From positions 62,001 through 126,000 of the forward strand of contig OZ245048.1 of assembly GCA_965224435.1 (NCBI GenBank): DNA of 64,000 nucleotides, read 5' to 3'. The DNA comes from JAJRQY01 sp965224435. GTDB taxonomy: Bacteria; Actinomycetota; Acidimicrobiia; Acidimicrobiales; SZUA-35. The notes under the pieces are model-generated. The model was not told where the DNA came from. It did not search any database and was given only the letters and a program-made list of their open reading frames with translations. Within the stretch, counting starts at the first letter, position 1. Every line of letters begins with the position of its first letter. The translations under genes and the position numbers were made by a program. This document shows positions 27,103 through 35,481 of this stretch, in pieces.

Positions 27103-28065
27103 TCAACCGCAGCAGATGCTTTCGGGCTTGCTTTCGTCATCTTCTTGGGTCCCTGTCGGACTGCCGCAGCAACCCGCAATGGGTGACTCAGGCCGTTCAA
27201 CTGGCTCCAGCGTTGGGATTGGCTGGCTGAGCCATTGCCGCATGGTGTCAGTGACCAGGTCGGGCTGGTCATGGTGAGGCCAGTGGCCGGCTCCAGGAAT
27301 TGTCACCAGGGTCCAGGTGTGGGCCAGGTGGCGCCATGTCCCATCCAGACTGTCAGCCAGCAGAACCGGATCATCCAAACCGTGAAACTGTAGAACCGGA
27401 GCCTCGATTGGCAATGCTGAGGTGTTATGAGCCCGGTCTGGTGGGTTCTGGCGGTAGTAGTTCATCATTGCTTCGAAGTCGGATCGCTTGAAAGCTGCGG
27501 CGTACATGGCTCGACCGACGTCGTCTCGAGCCAAGAAGTTGGCCAGATCGTCGGCATCCATGGCACTCTCGGAGCCTTCCTTGCGGAAGTCATGTGTGTA
27601 TGAGAACGCACCCTGCTGGCTGCTGCCGGGTCGTTTCAGCTCAGCTGACATCGCTGCCGGGTGGGGCACGTTGACAATGACCAGTCGCTCGGTGAGTTCC
27701 GGGTGTTTCTGGGCAAACGCCCATGCTGTTGCGCCACCCCAGTCATGACCGACAATGGTGGCCGATTCTCGTCCTTCATTGGCAATAACTGCTGCGACAT
27801 CGCCAACGAGGTGTTCCATTGCGTAGTTCTCTACCCCTTGGGGCGCGTCACTCAAATTGAATCCGCGAGTGTCCATGGCGGCAACAGAATGGGTGGCGAG
27901 CAGGCCGTCAATCTGGTGACGCCACGTGTACCAGAAGTCGGGGAATCCGTGAATGAAGACAACAAGTGGCCCTGAGCCGCCAGCCATGTAGTGGATCTTG
28001 ACCCCGTCGCTATTGGCGTAGCGGTCCGCGAGATGGAGGGTGCTGAGTTGGGTGTTGTTCTTCAT
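27103..28065 (-). CDS. alpha/beta hydrolase (epoxide hydrolase/dehalogenase type) with Cys-pair tail
   Basis: 320 residues. Core signatures: oxyanion HGFPDFWYTWRHQ, nucleophile elbow VGHDWGGATAW (Asp nucleophile as in epoxide hydrolases and haloalkane dehalogenases), acid region LDDPVLLADS and catalytic His in PGAGHWPHHDQPD. After the normal end of the fold there is a tail of about 25 residues with GCCG (C299-C300) and a terminal ICCG (C318-C319), separated by an acidic stretch; vicinal Cys pairs of this kind can bind As(III). It starts three bases after the permease stop, so it belongs to the arsenic-type operon. Confidence 0.88.
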   Translation of the reverse strand: MKNNTQLSTLHLADRYANSDGVKIHYMAGGSGPLVVFIHGFPDFWYTWRHQIDGLLATHSVAAMDTRGFNLSDAPQGVENYAMEHLVGDVAAVIANEGRESATIVGHDWGGATAWAFAQKHPELTERLVIVNVPHPAAMSAELKRPGSSQQGAFSYTHDFRKEGSESAMDADDLANFLARDDVGRAMYAAAFKRSDFEAMMNYYRQNPPDRAHNTSALPIEAPVLQFHGLDDPVLLADSLDGTWRHLAHTWTLVTIPGAGHWPHHDQPDLVTDTMRQWLSQPIPTLEPVERPESPIAGCCGSPTGTQEDDESKPESICCG

Positions 28066-28068
28066 TGT

Positions 28069-29145
28069 TCAGGGCCTTTCAACAGGAGGTTTTGGGTTTG
28101 ACGCACGGCTCTGCAACCCGAGTAGAACCCGGACCATGAGGACGAGGAAGGGCAATTCGATGACTGGGCCGATGACGACGGTTAGCGCTACAAGTGGGCT
28201 GGCAAAAGCGGTGGCGGCGATCGCGAGGGACGCTTCGGAGTTTCGTGAGGTTGTGGTGAACGCGAGCAGGGCGGTCTGTTCATATGGCAGGCCCACGACC
28301 CGGCCAGCGAGTAACGCCACGACGAAGGCAATCACGAAGAACGCCACCATTGGTGTGATCAGGGTGAGAATGACATTGGGGTTGTCGAATATCACGGTTG
28401 CTTGTGAGGCAAACATGGCGACAATCACGACGATGAGCGCGATGGTCTTGAGTTGGGTCTTGGCAACCGCCTGCTGGACGTCATCGAGACTCGCCGGGCT
28501 TGATGTGAGCAAGCGTCGAGTCATCGTTGCCGCCACTGCAGGTAGTACCAGAAAGACGAGCACACTCTTGAGGACGCTCGTTGGGTCGATACCAGTTGCG
28601 GTGCCTTCAAAAGCAAGAAGGTAGACGGGTAGGAGGAGGACCTGGAGTACCAGGTTGATCCCCAGCAGGCTGACTCCTAATCCGGCATCTCCGCCTGCCA
28701 ACTCGGTGAAGATCAGATACCAGCCGATGCATGGAGTGACCAGGAACAAGATCAGGCCGACTCGCAGGTCGGGATGGTCATCAAGAAAGATGGCACCGAG
28801 GGCCCAGGCGAGCAGGGGATTGACAATGAAGTTCAGTCCAATGGCAATGCTCAGGAACCTGCGTTGCTTGAAGGCGGCGGCGACCTGGCTGAAGTCCAGT
28901 CCCAGCATGACCAGGTAGATCAGGACAAAGACAGCAATGGACACCAGTGGGCCAAGGCGGCTGGCAAGAGCCGGTGCCGCCTTGGCCAGACCCAGCCCGA
29001 CAGCGATCGATGCGATCAACAGCAAGGGCTGGAACCGGTCCATTCGCCCCAGGCTGGTCGTCGTCTCAGGCTGGGGCTGGACTCCGACTTCGGGGTGGGC
29101 GCTAGTGCTTGGACGGGAAGCCTGATCCGGGTGGGAGGTGCTCAC
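28069..29145 (-). CDS. ACR3-like arsenite/organoarsenical efflux permease
   Basis: 358 residues with about ten hydrophobic segments after a 35-residue polar N-terminus. ACR3-type markers are the conserved Cys in FLVTPCIGWYLIFTELAGGD and the conserved Glu in GPVIELPFLVLMVR; SLLGINLVLQVLLLPVYLLAF is also typical of this BASS-superfamily branch. By family, it exports As(III) through the cytoplasmic membrane. The GTG start overlaps the ArsI gene stop by four bases. A bile-acid-symporter-like transporter with another substrate is the alternative, but the ArsI and ArsR neighbours favour arsenic. Confidence 0.82.
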   Translation of the reverse strand: MSTSHPDQASRPSTSAHPEVGVQPQPETTTSLGRMDRFQPLLLIASIAVGLGLAKAAPALASRLGPLVSIAVFVLIYLVMLGLDFSQVAAAFKQRRFLSIAIGLNFIVNPLLAWALGAIFLDDHPDLRVGLILFLVTPCIGWYLIFTELAGGDAGLGVSLLGINLVLQVLLLPVYLLAFEGTATGIDPTSVLKSVLVFLVLPAVAATMTRRLLTSSPASLDDVQQAVAKTQLKTIALIVVIVAMFASQATVIFDNPNVILTLITPMVAFFVIAFVVALLAGRVVGLPYEQTALLAFTTTSRNSEASLAIAATAFASPLVALTVVIGPVIELPFLVLMVRVLLGLQSRASNPKPPVERP

Positions 29146-29897
29146 GTAGTGACCGGGTGGTCAGAACCAGTCTCGACTACTCGGCCTGTCGCTGCCCACT
29201 GTTCGACGCCTCCGGGGAAGCGGCCAACATTGCTGTATCCGGCTTCGACCAGCAAGGTTCCGACAAACTCTGCGCCGAGGCAGTCCTTGTCGGTGCAATA
29301 GACGACAACGCGCTGATCTTTTGCGGCGATCGTCTCAGCTGCTTGTTCTTTAACCGTGTTGAATCCGAAGTGGTCGGTCCCGGCGATATGTGCGGTGGCG
29401 TAGCTGTCGTCGCCTTGGGCGTCGATGACTATGACGTCGGGGTCGGCAAGTGCTGCTTCCAATTCTTCAACCGAGACCGGAGGAAGCAACACGTCAAGGG
29501 GCGTTCCGCCGTGAGGGTTGGCCCCAAAATGGTCGGTGTCGTCAACCACTGTGTAGAGCTCCCAAGGCACTCCGTCCTTGTCGAGGGTCCAGGCTTTTTC
29601 TTGAGTGGCGAAGCAGCAGGTGTGTGGGTCATCGACCTTGACTGGCAGGTCGAGAGCGGCAATGCGTTCGGTCTGGTTGGCAACTTCTTCGCCGGAGTCG
29701 TATTCGATCCCAACGTGATTGATGGTCCCGGATTCACCTTCGGACTCGATCACGATCAGCTTGAGGGGTGGGTCCTCCACGATGAAGTTGGCGTAGCCTT
29801 CGCGGTGTTTGGCTGGCTTGACGCCGAGCAGTTTGCTATAGAATTCAACCGAAGCTTCGACGTCGCTGACGTTGAGTGAGAGTTGGAACCTGGACAT
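29142..29897 (-). CDS. arsI: ArsI C-As lyase fused to a rhodanese domain
   Basis: 251 residues from the ATG at 29897, preceded by GGAGG. Residues 1-120 are a vicinal-oxygen-chelate domain like ArsI/CadI: metal ligands Q5, H61 and E113, and the arsenic-binding pair C94-C95 in HTCCFATQEKAW. ArsI cleaves the C-As bond of trivalent methyl or aromatic arsenicals with Fe(II) and O2. Residues about 135-245 form a rhodanese domain (VIVIDAQGDDSYATAHIAG, VVVYCTDKDCLGAEF with the active Cys, GRFPGGVEQWAATG). Known ArsI proteins stop after the first domain, so this is a fusion. First gene of the leftward operon, divergent from an ArsR. Confidence 0.88.
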   Translation of the reverse strand: MSRFQLSLNVSDVEASVEFYSKLLGVKPAKHREGYANFIVEDPPLKLIVIESEGESGTINHVGIEYDSGEEVANQTERIAALDLPVKVDDPHTCCFATQEKAWTLDKDGVPWELYTVVDDTDHFGANPHGGTPLDVLLPPVSVEELEAALADPDVIVIDAQGDDSYATAHIAGTDHFGFNTVKEQAAETIAAKDQRVVVYCTDKDCLGAEFVGTLLVEAGYSNVGRFPGGVEQWAATGRVVETGSDHPVTT

Positions 29898-29955
29898 TGG
29901 TTTCCTCCAAGGATAGTATTCAAGTATTACACAACAGTATGGAATAGTTGAACTG

Positions 29956-30312
29956 ATGTCAACCCCTTCGAGCGATCTCATACCTCCAGCCTTGGCTCAG
30001 CGAGCACTTGTCAGTGAGCCTGAGGTGGCAGAACTTGCCGGCTTGTTTCGGGTCTTAGCCAGTGACACTCGGCTCCGCATCCTCCATTCGATTGCCCGCG
30101 CCGAGGAGATTACGGTTGGCGACATTGCCACTGAGATCGATGCCAGCTCGCAGACGGTGTCGAACCATCTGCAACGCATGGCCGATCAGCAGATCGTTGC
30201 CACTCGTCGGGAGGGAAATCGCATGTATTACCGGCTGATTGACCCTTGTGTCGGAGGCCTTATCGAGCTGGGTCTCTGCCTGCTTGGTCACGACCCCAAC
30301 TGCAGTCGTTAG
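29956..30312 (+). CDS. ArsR-family metalloregulator
   Basis: 118 residues. Winged helix: LFRVLASDTRLRILHSIARAEEITVGD, recognition helix DASSQTVSNHLQRMADQQIV, wing TRREGNRMYYRL. The C-terminus holds three Cys (C98, C108, C116 in DPCVGGLIELGLC...PNC), a plausible thiol site for As(III) or a soft metal; the arrangement differs from the classic ELCVCDLC of ArsR. Divergent from arsI; the 58-bp AT-rich gap must contain its operator, but I see no clean dyad there. Confidence 0.88.
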   Translation: MSTPSSDLIPPALAQRALVSEPEVAELAGLFRVLASDTRLRILHSIARAEEITVGDIATEIDASSQTVSNHLQRMADQQIVATRREGNRMYYRLIDPCVGGLIELGLCLLGHDPNCSR

Positions 30313-30358
30313 CGCTGTACGGCGAAGAAACCTAGACATCACGACCCAAACCGTGTTA

Positions 30359-30380
30359 GATTCGTGAGTATGCACGAATC
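30359..30380. promoter_or_regulatory. inverted repeat upstream of the MarR gene
   Basis: GATTCGTG (30359-30366), six bases, CACGAATC (30373-30380): perfect 8-bp arms, ending 26 bp before the MarR start. Size and position match MarR autoregulatory sites. Confidence 0.6.
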
Positions 30381-30406
30381 AAGGCAATCTAATAGAAGAC
30401 TGCTCG

Positions 30407-30847
30407 ATGAGTAGCGAACCGTGGACCGGGCCAGGGCTTGTCCTGTCAATTGTCGGCGCGGCCGCGTCGCTCGAGCGTCTCGTGGATGGAAACCTGTCCG
30501 CCATCAAGGGGATCAGCCTGGCCGAATTCCGACTTCTCTCCGCCATTGCCGAAGCTCCGGGAAGACGAGCGAGCCGGGCCGACATTGCCCGCGTTGTAGG
30601 ACTCTCTCCATCCGCGGTTACTCGGGCGCTACGCCCGCTGGAGAGCCTGGGCATCACCCAGACGGTGAAGAACGCTCGTGATGCCCGTCTCGCCCTAGCA
30701 ACGCTGACCCCGCAAGGGGAGGAACTGCTGGCGGATGCCGTCGGTGTTCTTGATGACATCTTGCCCTCCATCCTCGAACGCGCGCCAGCCGTGGATCAAA
30801 ACCGAGACCAGCTGCAGGTGGTGCTCGATGAACTCGCCAGACTCTGA
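30407..30847 (+). CDS. MarR-family regulator
   Basis: 146 residues. The winged helix is central: FRLLSAIAEAPGRRASRADIARVVGLSPSAVTRALRPLESLGIT followed by the wing VKNARDARLALATLTPQGEELL. The long flanking helices form the dimer domain. It is followed after 34 bp by a flavin split-barrel gene, which it probably controls together with itself. Confidence 0.9.
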   Translation: MSSEPWTGPGLVLSIVGAAASLERLVDGNLSAIKGISLAEFRLLSAIAEAPGRRASRADIARVVGLSPSAVTRALRPLESLGITQTVKNARDARLALATLTPQGEELLADAVGVLDDILPSILERAPAVDQNRDQLQVVLDELARL

Positions 30848-30881
30848 GACCGACACTCTGAACCGATATCGAAGGAACAAG

Positions 30882-31313
30882 ATGAAGATCAATGACATCG
30901 AAACACTCGCCCGAGAGCTTTCGGTTCGCACCTATTTGGCAACCACTTCCGCTGACCTAGAACCCCATGTTGTGCCCGTTCACCCCGCCTGGGAAGGAAG
31001 CACAATCTGGATCATGACGTCGGGCTCCTCGGTCAAGGCTCGAAACGTCGAACAGAACCCGACTGTTGCCATGCACTGGGAAACCAACGAAGCCGGAGAT
31101 GGACTGCTCGTCTGGGGCAAGGCTGTCATACATGATGATCCATCAACCAAAAAGCGGCTATGGACCGGAGTCTTTGACTACGACCTCAGCCAGTTCGCCC
31201 CCGACGGTGTCAATGATCCGAACACGGTTTTTCTCGCCGTTGAACCGACACGGGCCGTGCATGCATTGGCCTATGGGTCCGGCGGTGTGCAGCGCTGGCA
31301 CGCGGGACAGTGA
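30882..31313 (+). CDS. pyridoxamine 5'-phosphate oxidase-like split-barrel protein
   Basis: 143 residues from the ATG at 30882, with GAAGGA nine bases upstream; the open frame extends further back only over the MarR gene. The pattern YLATTSADLEPHVVPVHPAWEGSTIWIMTSGSSVKARNVEQNP with later WETNEAGDGLLVWGKAVI fits FMN/F420-binding split barrels. Probably an oxidoreductase of the MarR regulon; cofactor and substrate unknown. Confidence 0.8.
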   Translation: MKINDIETLARELSVRTYLATTSADLEPHVVPVHPAWEGSTIWIMTSGSSVKARNVEQNPTVAMHWETNEAGDGLLVWGKAVIHDDPSTKKRLWTGVFDYDLSQFAPDGVNDPNTVFLAVEPTRAVHALAYGSGGVQRWHAGQ

Positions 31314-31391
31314 GCTAGTCACTTGCTGGACGGCTCGGCGTTGTCGGAGATTTCGGTACCGAACGAAACGGTCCTGATCTAGGTTGGGGAG

Positions 31392-32132
31392 ATGACTTCA
31401 GCAACGGCAGACAAGAGGACCAGGTTCCAAGCCCTTCACTCCAACGGGTTCTTCGTGATAGCCAATGCCTGGGATATCGGTTCGGCGATGCGGTTTGAGA
31501 ACCTTGGTTTCAAAGCCATCGCCACCACCAGCTCCGGCCATGCGGAATCAATTGGGTTGCAAGACCAGGAAGTCAACTTCGAACAACTCTGCGCCCATGT
31601 TGCTGACCTCGTGCGGGCCGTCGACATTCCGCTCAGTGTTGACAGTGAGCAGCTCTTTGGATCGACGTCAGAAGAAGTGGCAGCCAATGCTCGGGTGCTC
31701 GCCGAGCTGGGAGCAGCCGGGCTCTCGGTCGAGGATTATGACCCGGTGGCCAAGGTGATTGAGCCACTGGATATTGCTGTCGCTCGGGTCAGCGCTGCCG
31801 CCGAGGTCGCAAGAAGCACGGGCATGGTTCTAACTGCCCGCGCCGAGAACTTCCTCTATGACCGGGAAGATCTGGATGACACCATCAGTCGGCTTCAGGC
31901 CTACGAAGAAGCTGGTGCTGATGTGCTCTACGCCCCTGGCCTCACCCAGCCAGACGACATTGCTCGGGTCCTGGCTGAGGTGTCGAAACCAGTCAACGTA
32001 TTGCTGATGGCGACTGGCCCAGCACCCAAGGAGCTGGCCGAACTCGGCGTGCGTCGGGCAAGCACCGGCGGTCGCTTAGCGTTCGACGCCTACGAGGCAG
32101 CTGACGCTTCAGCCCGGAAGTTGCTGAACTGA
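31392..32132 (+). CDS. isocitrate lyase/PEP mutase superfamily enzyme
   Basis: 246 residues, a single TIM barrel. Family marks: ATTSSGHAESIGLQD (substrate loop), VDSEQLFG and SVEDYDP (Mg2+-binding acidic residues), and TARAENFLYD. The KKCGH motif of true isocitrate lyases is absent, so a C-C lyase or phosphonate-type enzyme like methylisocitrate lyase, oxaloacetate hydrolase or PEP mutase relatives is the range of options. Alone in its transcription unit as far as seen. Confidence 0.85.
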   Translation: MTSATADKRTRFQALHSNGFFVIANAWDIGSAMRFENLGFKAIATTSSGHAESIGLQDQEVNFEQLCAHVADLVRAVDIPLSVDSEQLFGSTSEEVAANARVLAELGAAGLSVEDYDPVAKVIEPLDIAVARVSAAAEVARSTGMVLTARAENFLYDREDLDDTISRLQAYEEAGADVLYAPGLTQPDDIARVLAEVSKPVNVLLMATGPAPKELAELGVRRASTGGRLAFDAYEAADASARKLLN

Positions 32133-32190
32133 TCCTGACAATGAGAACTTCCTTGTCACGATTGACCCGGGTGAGGTGCTTTAGCTAGTT

Positions 32191-32667
32191 GTGGCGTTCA
32201 GTGAGTTCATCGAAGAAAACCAGATCAGGATCAGGGCGGGGCTTATTGCTGCCTATGGGCCGGAGGTTGGTACAGAAGCAGCGGCGGATGCCGTGGCCTA
32301 CGGCTGGGAGAACTGGGACCGGCTAGCCACCATGGCCAACCCTGCTGGCTACCTGTTTCGGGTTGGTCAAACTTCAGCACGAACCGCATTGACCCGTCGG
32401 TCTCGACAATCCGGGTCCCCGGAACAATCAACGAAGCTGCCGGTTCCCTCAGCGACAGAGCTACCGGAGTTTGAGCCGGGTCTGGTCCCGGCACTGGAGA
32501 AGCTGAGTGAGTCTCAACGGCTTTGTGTGCTCCTGGTTCATGCCTTCTCCTGGACCCAGGCCGAGGTAGCTGAACTTCTGGACATCGACCACTCAACGGT
32601 TCGAACCCATATCGCGCGGGGTCTCAAGAGCCTGCAACTCAGCCTGGAGGTTGAACCCCATGTCTGA
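32191..32667 (+). CDS. ECF-type sigma factor-like protein
   Basis: 158 residues from a GTG start. The C-terminal half is a sigma region 4: LEKLSESQRLCVLLVHAFSWTQAEVAELLDIDHSTVRTHIARGLKSLQ. The N-terminal half only weakly resembles region 2 (AADAVAYGWENWDRLATMANPAGYLFRVGQTSARTAL). The stop overlaps the start of the next gene, a single-helix membrane protein, the usual sigma/anti-sigma arrangement. Confidence 0.8.
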   Translation: MAFSEFIEENQIRIRAGLIAAYGPEVGTEAAADAVAYGWENWDRLATMANPAGYLFRVGQTSARTALTRRSRQSGSPEQSTKLPVPSATELPEFEPGLVPALEKLSESQRLCVLLVHAFSWTQAEVAELLDIDHSTVRTHIARGLKSLQLSLEVEPHV

Positions 32668-33820
32668 ACAAGACGTCATCGATCAGCTATCGCGCTACGG
32701 CACCTGGCTTGAAGCCGAGGTAGGACTTCCACTCAAGGGAGGTGACTGGTCGCGATTTGATGCGCTGGTCGCTTTTGACGGATCGGACGAAGCAGACACT
32801 GACCTGATCTGTCCGGTTGAGCCGATCGAGATCCTGACTCCGGCGCAGTTGCAGAGTGATGACTCGTTGCCCGCCTCGGCAGAGGAAGTCCGTTCATTGA
32901 GTGCGCGACTTCCACGACGTGCTCGAGTCTTGGTTGGTGCCAGTGCTCTGCTTCTGGTCACTGTCCTCGGCGGCCTCTGGCTTAACGACCAGTCGTCGTC
33001 ACTCATGACAGCTGATCTGCCACCCGACCCGCCGGGAGTACTCTTCGTCCTACCTGATCCAGCCCTCGGATTGGAATTAGCCGAGGAGTGGGTTGGCGGC
33101 CCACTCGAATACGGCGACTCACCGCTGCCGTTGCGGGGCTATGTCTTTGCTCTTGCCGATGGTTCGGTCTTCCACCACCCAGTCTCGGCTTGGGTGTATG
33201 AGGGAGAGCCCGATCCCATTGGGAACGGACCAGCATTCGAAACCCCCGCCCCCGGCGGCACGGCTGTAGTTGAGGACCTTGGACGGTCACGGCATGTGTA
33301 TCAACAACGTGACGAGTTCTTCCTGTCGCTGAACTCATCAAGCTTGAGCAACGATGAGTTGCTGGAGTTGCTCGGTGAGTTGGAGATGGACGGTGGGGGT
33401 CATCTGATCCTGTCTGATGGTTCTGATCTAACCCTGATGGACACGTTTGACCTGAATCCCCTAGAGGCTTGGGTCGGGGGTAGCAGTCTTGCGATCAACG
33501 GAGAATCCGCGGAAAGAATCATGATTGAGACAGGGGGCGTGTCCTCAGGCTCAACTCTGGCCGGCTTCGCCGGAGGCCAATGGTCGCGTTGGGAACGCGA
33601 TGGCCGATTTGGATGGGAGGTTCGGGGTGCCTTTGAGCATGTTCAAGCCTCGCCCGAGCATGACGGTCAGGAAGAGTCCTCGAGTGCTGTCATGTGGGAG
33701 GCCACTCCAAACTGGGTCGTGTTCGTTAGCGGGCAGATCTCGATCGAAGAGCTCCACCGGATCGTCGATGCACTACGAATCGTGACCGAGGATGAATGGC
33801 GCGACGCCTTCAAGGATTAG
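32660..33820 (+). CDS. membrane-anchored protein paired with ECF factor, possible anti-sigma
   Basis: 386 residues from the ATG at 32660, with GGAGG upstream; it overlaps the sigma gene by eight bases. A cytoplasmic N-terminus of about 90 residues, with no zinc anti-sigma HxxxCxxC motif, is followed by one membrane helix near residues 93-112 (ARVLVGASALLLVTVLGGLW) and a long extracytoplasmic part rich in Trp, Gly and acidic residues. The anti-sigma role is inferred from position and topology; the extracytoplasmic domain is not recognised. Confidence 0.65.
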   Translation: MSEQDVIDQLSRYGTWLEAEVGLPLKGGDWSRFDALVAFDGSDEADTDLICPVEPIEILTPAQLQSDDSLPASAEEVRSLSARLPRRARVLVGASALLLVTVLGGLWLNDQSSSLMTADLPPDPPGVLFVLPDPALGLELAEEWVGGPLEYGDSPLPLRGYVFALADGSVFHHPVSAWVYEGEPDPIGNGPAFETPAPGGTAVVEDLGRSRHVYQQRDEFFLSLNSSSLSNDELLELLGELEMDGGGHLILSDGSDLTLMDTFDLNPLEAWVGGSSLAINGESAERIMIETGGVSSGSTLAGFAGGQWSRWERDGRFGWEVRGAFEHVQASPEHDGQEESSSAVMWEATPNWVVFVSGQISIEELHRIVDALRIVTEDEWRDAFKD

Positions 33821-33935
33821 TGGCGGAAGTGCAGGGCCCCGATGCAGTTCTAGACGAGCCAGCGCCGAATCTCGCGACCAGCAGTTTCCTGAGTTGGTCC
33901 ACCATGGCGGCTCGCATCGTTGGAAGACTCTGAGC

Positions 33936-34613
33936 ATGACCGAGGAATTCGCTGGCGACAAGAAGAAGGGGCAATCGCTCCTAGGCCCGATCGAGCGTCG
34001 CTTCATCGACTGGGGCATTCCCAAGGTTCCCAAGCCGATCCTGAGTCATCACTTGACCATGATCACCCTGCTGTGGTCGATCGGAACAGTCTTCTTTGGC
34101 TGGCTTGCCGTTGACAACCGCATCTGGCTGCATGCCATGTCGGTCATGGTCATTGGCCAATGGCTAACCGACTCTTTTGACGGATCGTTGGGCAAGTACC
34201 GCAAGCAAGGACTGGTCAAGTGGGGCTTTTTCATGGATCACCTGCTGGACCTGATCTTTGCTGGCTCCATCGTCATTGGCTATTCGTTCCTGGTAGACGC
34301 CTGGTGGCTGGAATTCCTCTTCCTCATCCTGCTGCTGGTCACGCTGGCCACCATGGCAACGTCTTTCTTGGCCTTCGCCGCTACCAACCAATTCCAGATC
34401 GCCTACTACGGCATCGGGCCAACCGAGATTCGCATTGGCTATGTCGCCCTCAACACCCTCGTCTATTTCGTTGGTACAGCAATCTTCAGTTGGGGAGTAC
34501 CCGTCATCGTCGCCCTCAACCTTGCCGCTTTTCTCATGATGGTTGTGCAGACCTCCAAGATGCTCTGGCAGATGGATTATGACGCCAACGTCGATGGACA
34601 GCCCCGCCCGTAA
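33936..34613 (+). CDS. CDP-alcohol phosphatidyltransferase family membrane protein
   Basis: 225 residues from the ATG at 33936. The catalytic motif appears as DSFDGSLGKYRKQG...GFFMDHLLD, keeping the Asp residues and Gly of DGx2ARx8Gx3Dx3D but with GK in place of AR. Multiple hydrophobic helices follow. The family transfers a phospho-alcohol from CDP-alcohol to a lipid acceptor. The phosphoethanolamine-methyltransferase-like gene 78 bp downstream suggests a choline- or ethanolamine-phospholipid role. No gene is seen in 33821-33935. Confidence 0.82.
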   Translation: MTEEFAGDKKKGQSLLGPIERRFIDWGIPKVPKPILSHHLTMITLLWSIGTVFFGWLAVDNRIWLHAMSVMVIGQWLTDSFDGSLGKYRKQGLVKWGFFMDHLLDLIFAGSIVIGYSFLVDAWWLEFLFLILLLVTLATMATSFLAFAATNQFQIAYYGIGPTEIRIGYVALNTLVYFVGTAIFSWGVPVIVALNLAAFLMMVVQTSKMLWQMDYDANVDGQPRP

Positions 34614-34691
34614 CTCTCGCTGCAGAACCGCTTTCGCTATCTGGCGATCAACACTCGGGCGCTTGATTCTGGCGGCGACTAGCCTTGGCCG

Positions 34692-35456
34692 ATGGTTAGC
34701 AACGACGACGGCCCAGCCCTGGATGATCACCAATACACGGTTGCTGGACTTCAATCCTATGAAGCGATCTATGGGCGAGACTTCGTCAGCCCTGGTGGAC
34801 GCAGAACAACGAAGGAGATTCTCGACTCCCTGACCTGGAGGACAGGCCAGTCGGTTCTTGACGTTGGCTGCGGTCTTGGCGGGGCAGCCTTCATGATGGC
34901 TTCGGACTATGAAGCGCAGGTGCTTGCCATCGACCTGTCTCAAAACATGGTTGACGAGGCAGCGATTCGCACCGCCGCCTACGGCTTGGCGGATCGGGTC
35001 ACGATGGTGCATGGCGACATCCTGAACTATGAGTTACCCCATCAGTTTGACCTGATTCACAGCCGGGAAGTGTTCCTTCACATCCACGACAAGGCTGGCC
35101 TTTTTCGCGTTCTGCGGGATGCCCTCAAGCCGGGTGGAACACTTCTTTTCACCGACTATTGCTGTGGCCCGGATCAGCCAAGTGAGGCCTTCCAATCCTA
35201 CGTGACCGAGTTCGGCTATGACCTTCGAACGGTTGATGAGATCGGGTCGCTTCTCGCTACTGCCGGATTCAGCGACGTGTTAGCTACTGACCAGACTCAA
35301 CGGTTCGTCGATATTCACTACCGTGAGCTTGAGGAACTTCCGGACACCGATCTGGCCCAGGCCGACCAAGATGAGCTCCGGATCGGGTGGCTGTCCAAGA
35401 TTGACCGTGCGCAACGTGGCGAGCAGCGCTGGGGCTGGTTCCAGTCGACTGTCTGA
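34692..35456 (+). CDS. phosphoethanolamine N-methyltransferase-like SAM methyltransferase
   Basis: 254 residues. SAM motif I is VLDVGCGLGGAAFMMA. The similarity to single-domain phosphoethanolamine methyltransferases (Plasmodium PMT type) is unusually detailed: YEAIYGRDFVSPGG at the N-terminus, HSREVFLHIHDK with the catalytic-type His, PGGTLLFTDYCCG, and the C-terminal QRWGWFQSTV. That family methylates phosphoethanolamine three times to phosphocholine. A different small-molecule methyltransferase remains possible. Confidence 0.78.
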   Translation: MVSNDDGPALDDHQYTVAGLQSYEAIYGRDFVSPGGRRTTKEILDSLTWRTGQSVLDVGCGLGGAAFMMASDYEAQVLAIDLSQNMVDEAAIRTAAYGLADRVTMVHGDILNYELPHQFDLIHSREVFLHIHDKAGLFRVLRDALKPGGTLLFTDYCCGPDQPSEAFQSYVTEFGYDLRTVDEIGSLLATAGFSDVLATDQTQRFVDIHYRELEELPDTDLAQADQDELRIGWLSKIDRAQRGEQRWGWFQSTV

Positions 35457-35481
35457 AGATGCAGCCCGATGAGCGTTGAAG

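Noticed and set aside
29898..29955. Possible ArsR operator between arsI and arsR
   Set aside because: TATTCAA- and TTGAAC-like halves are present, but spacing and symmetry are poor; no site can be called with confidence.
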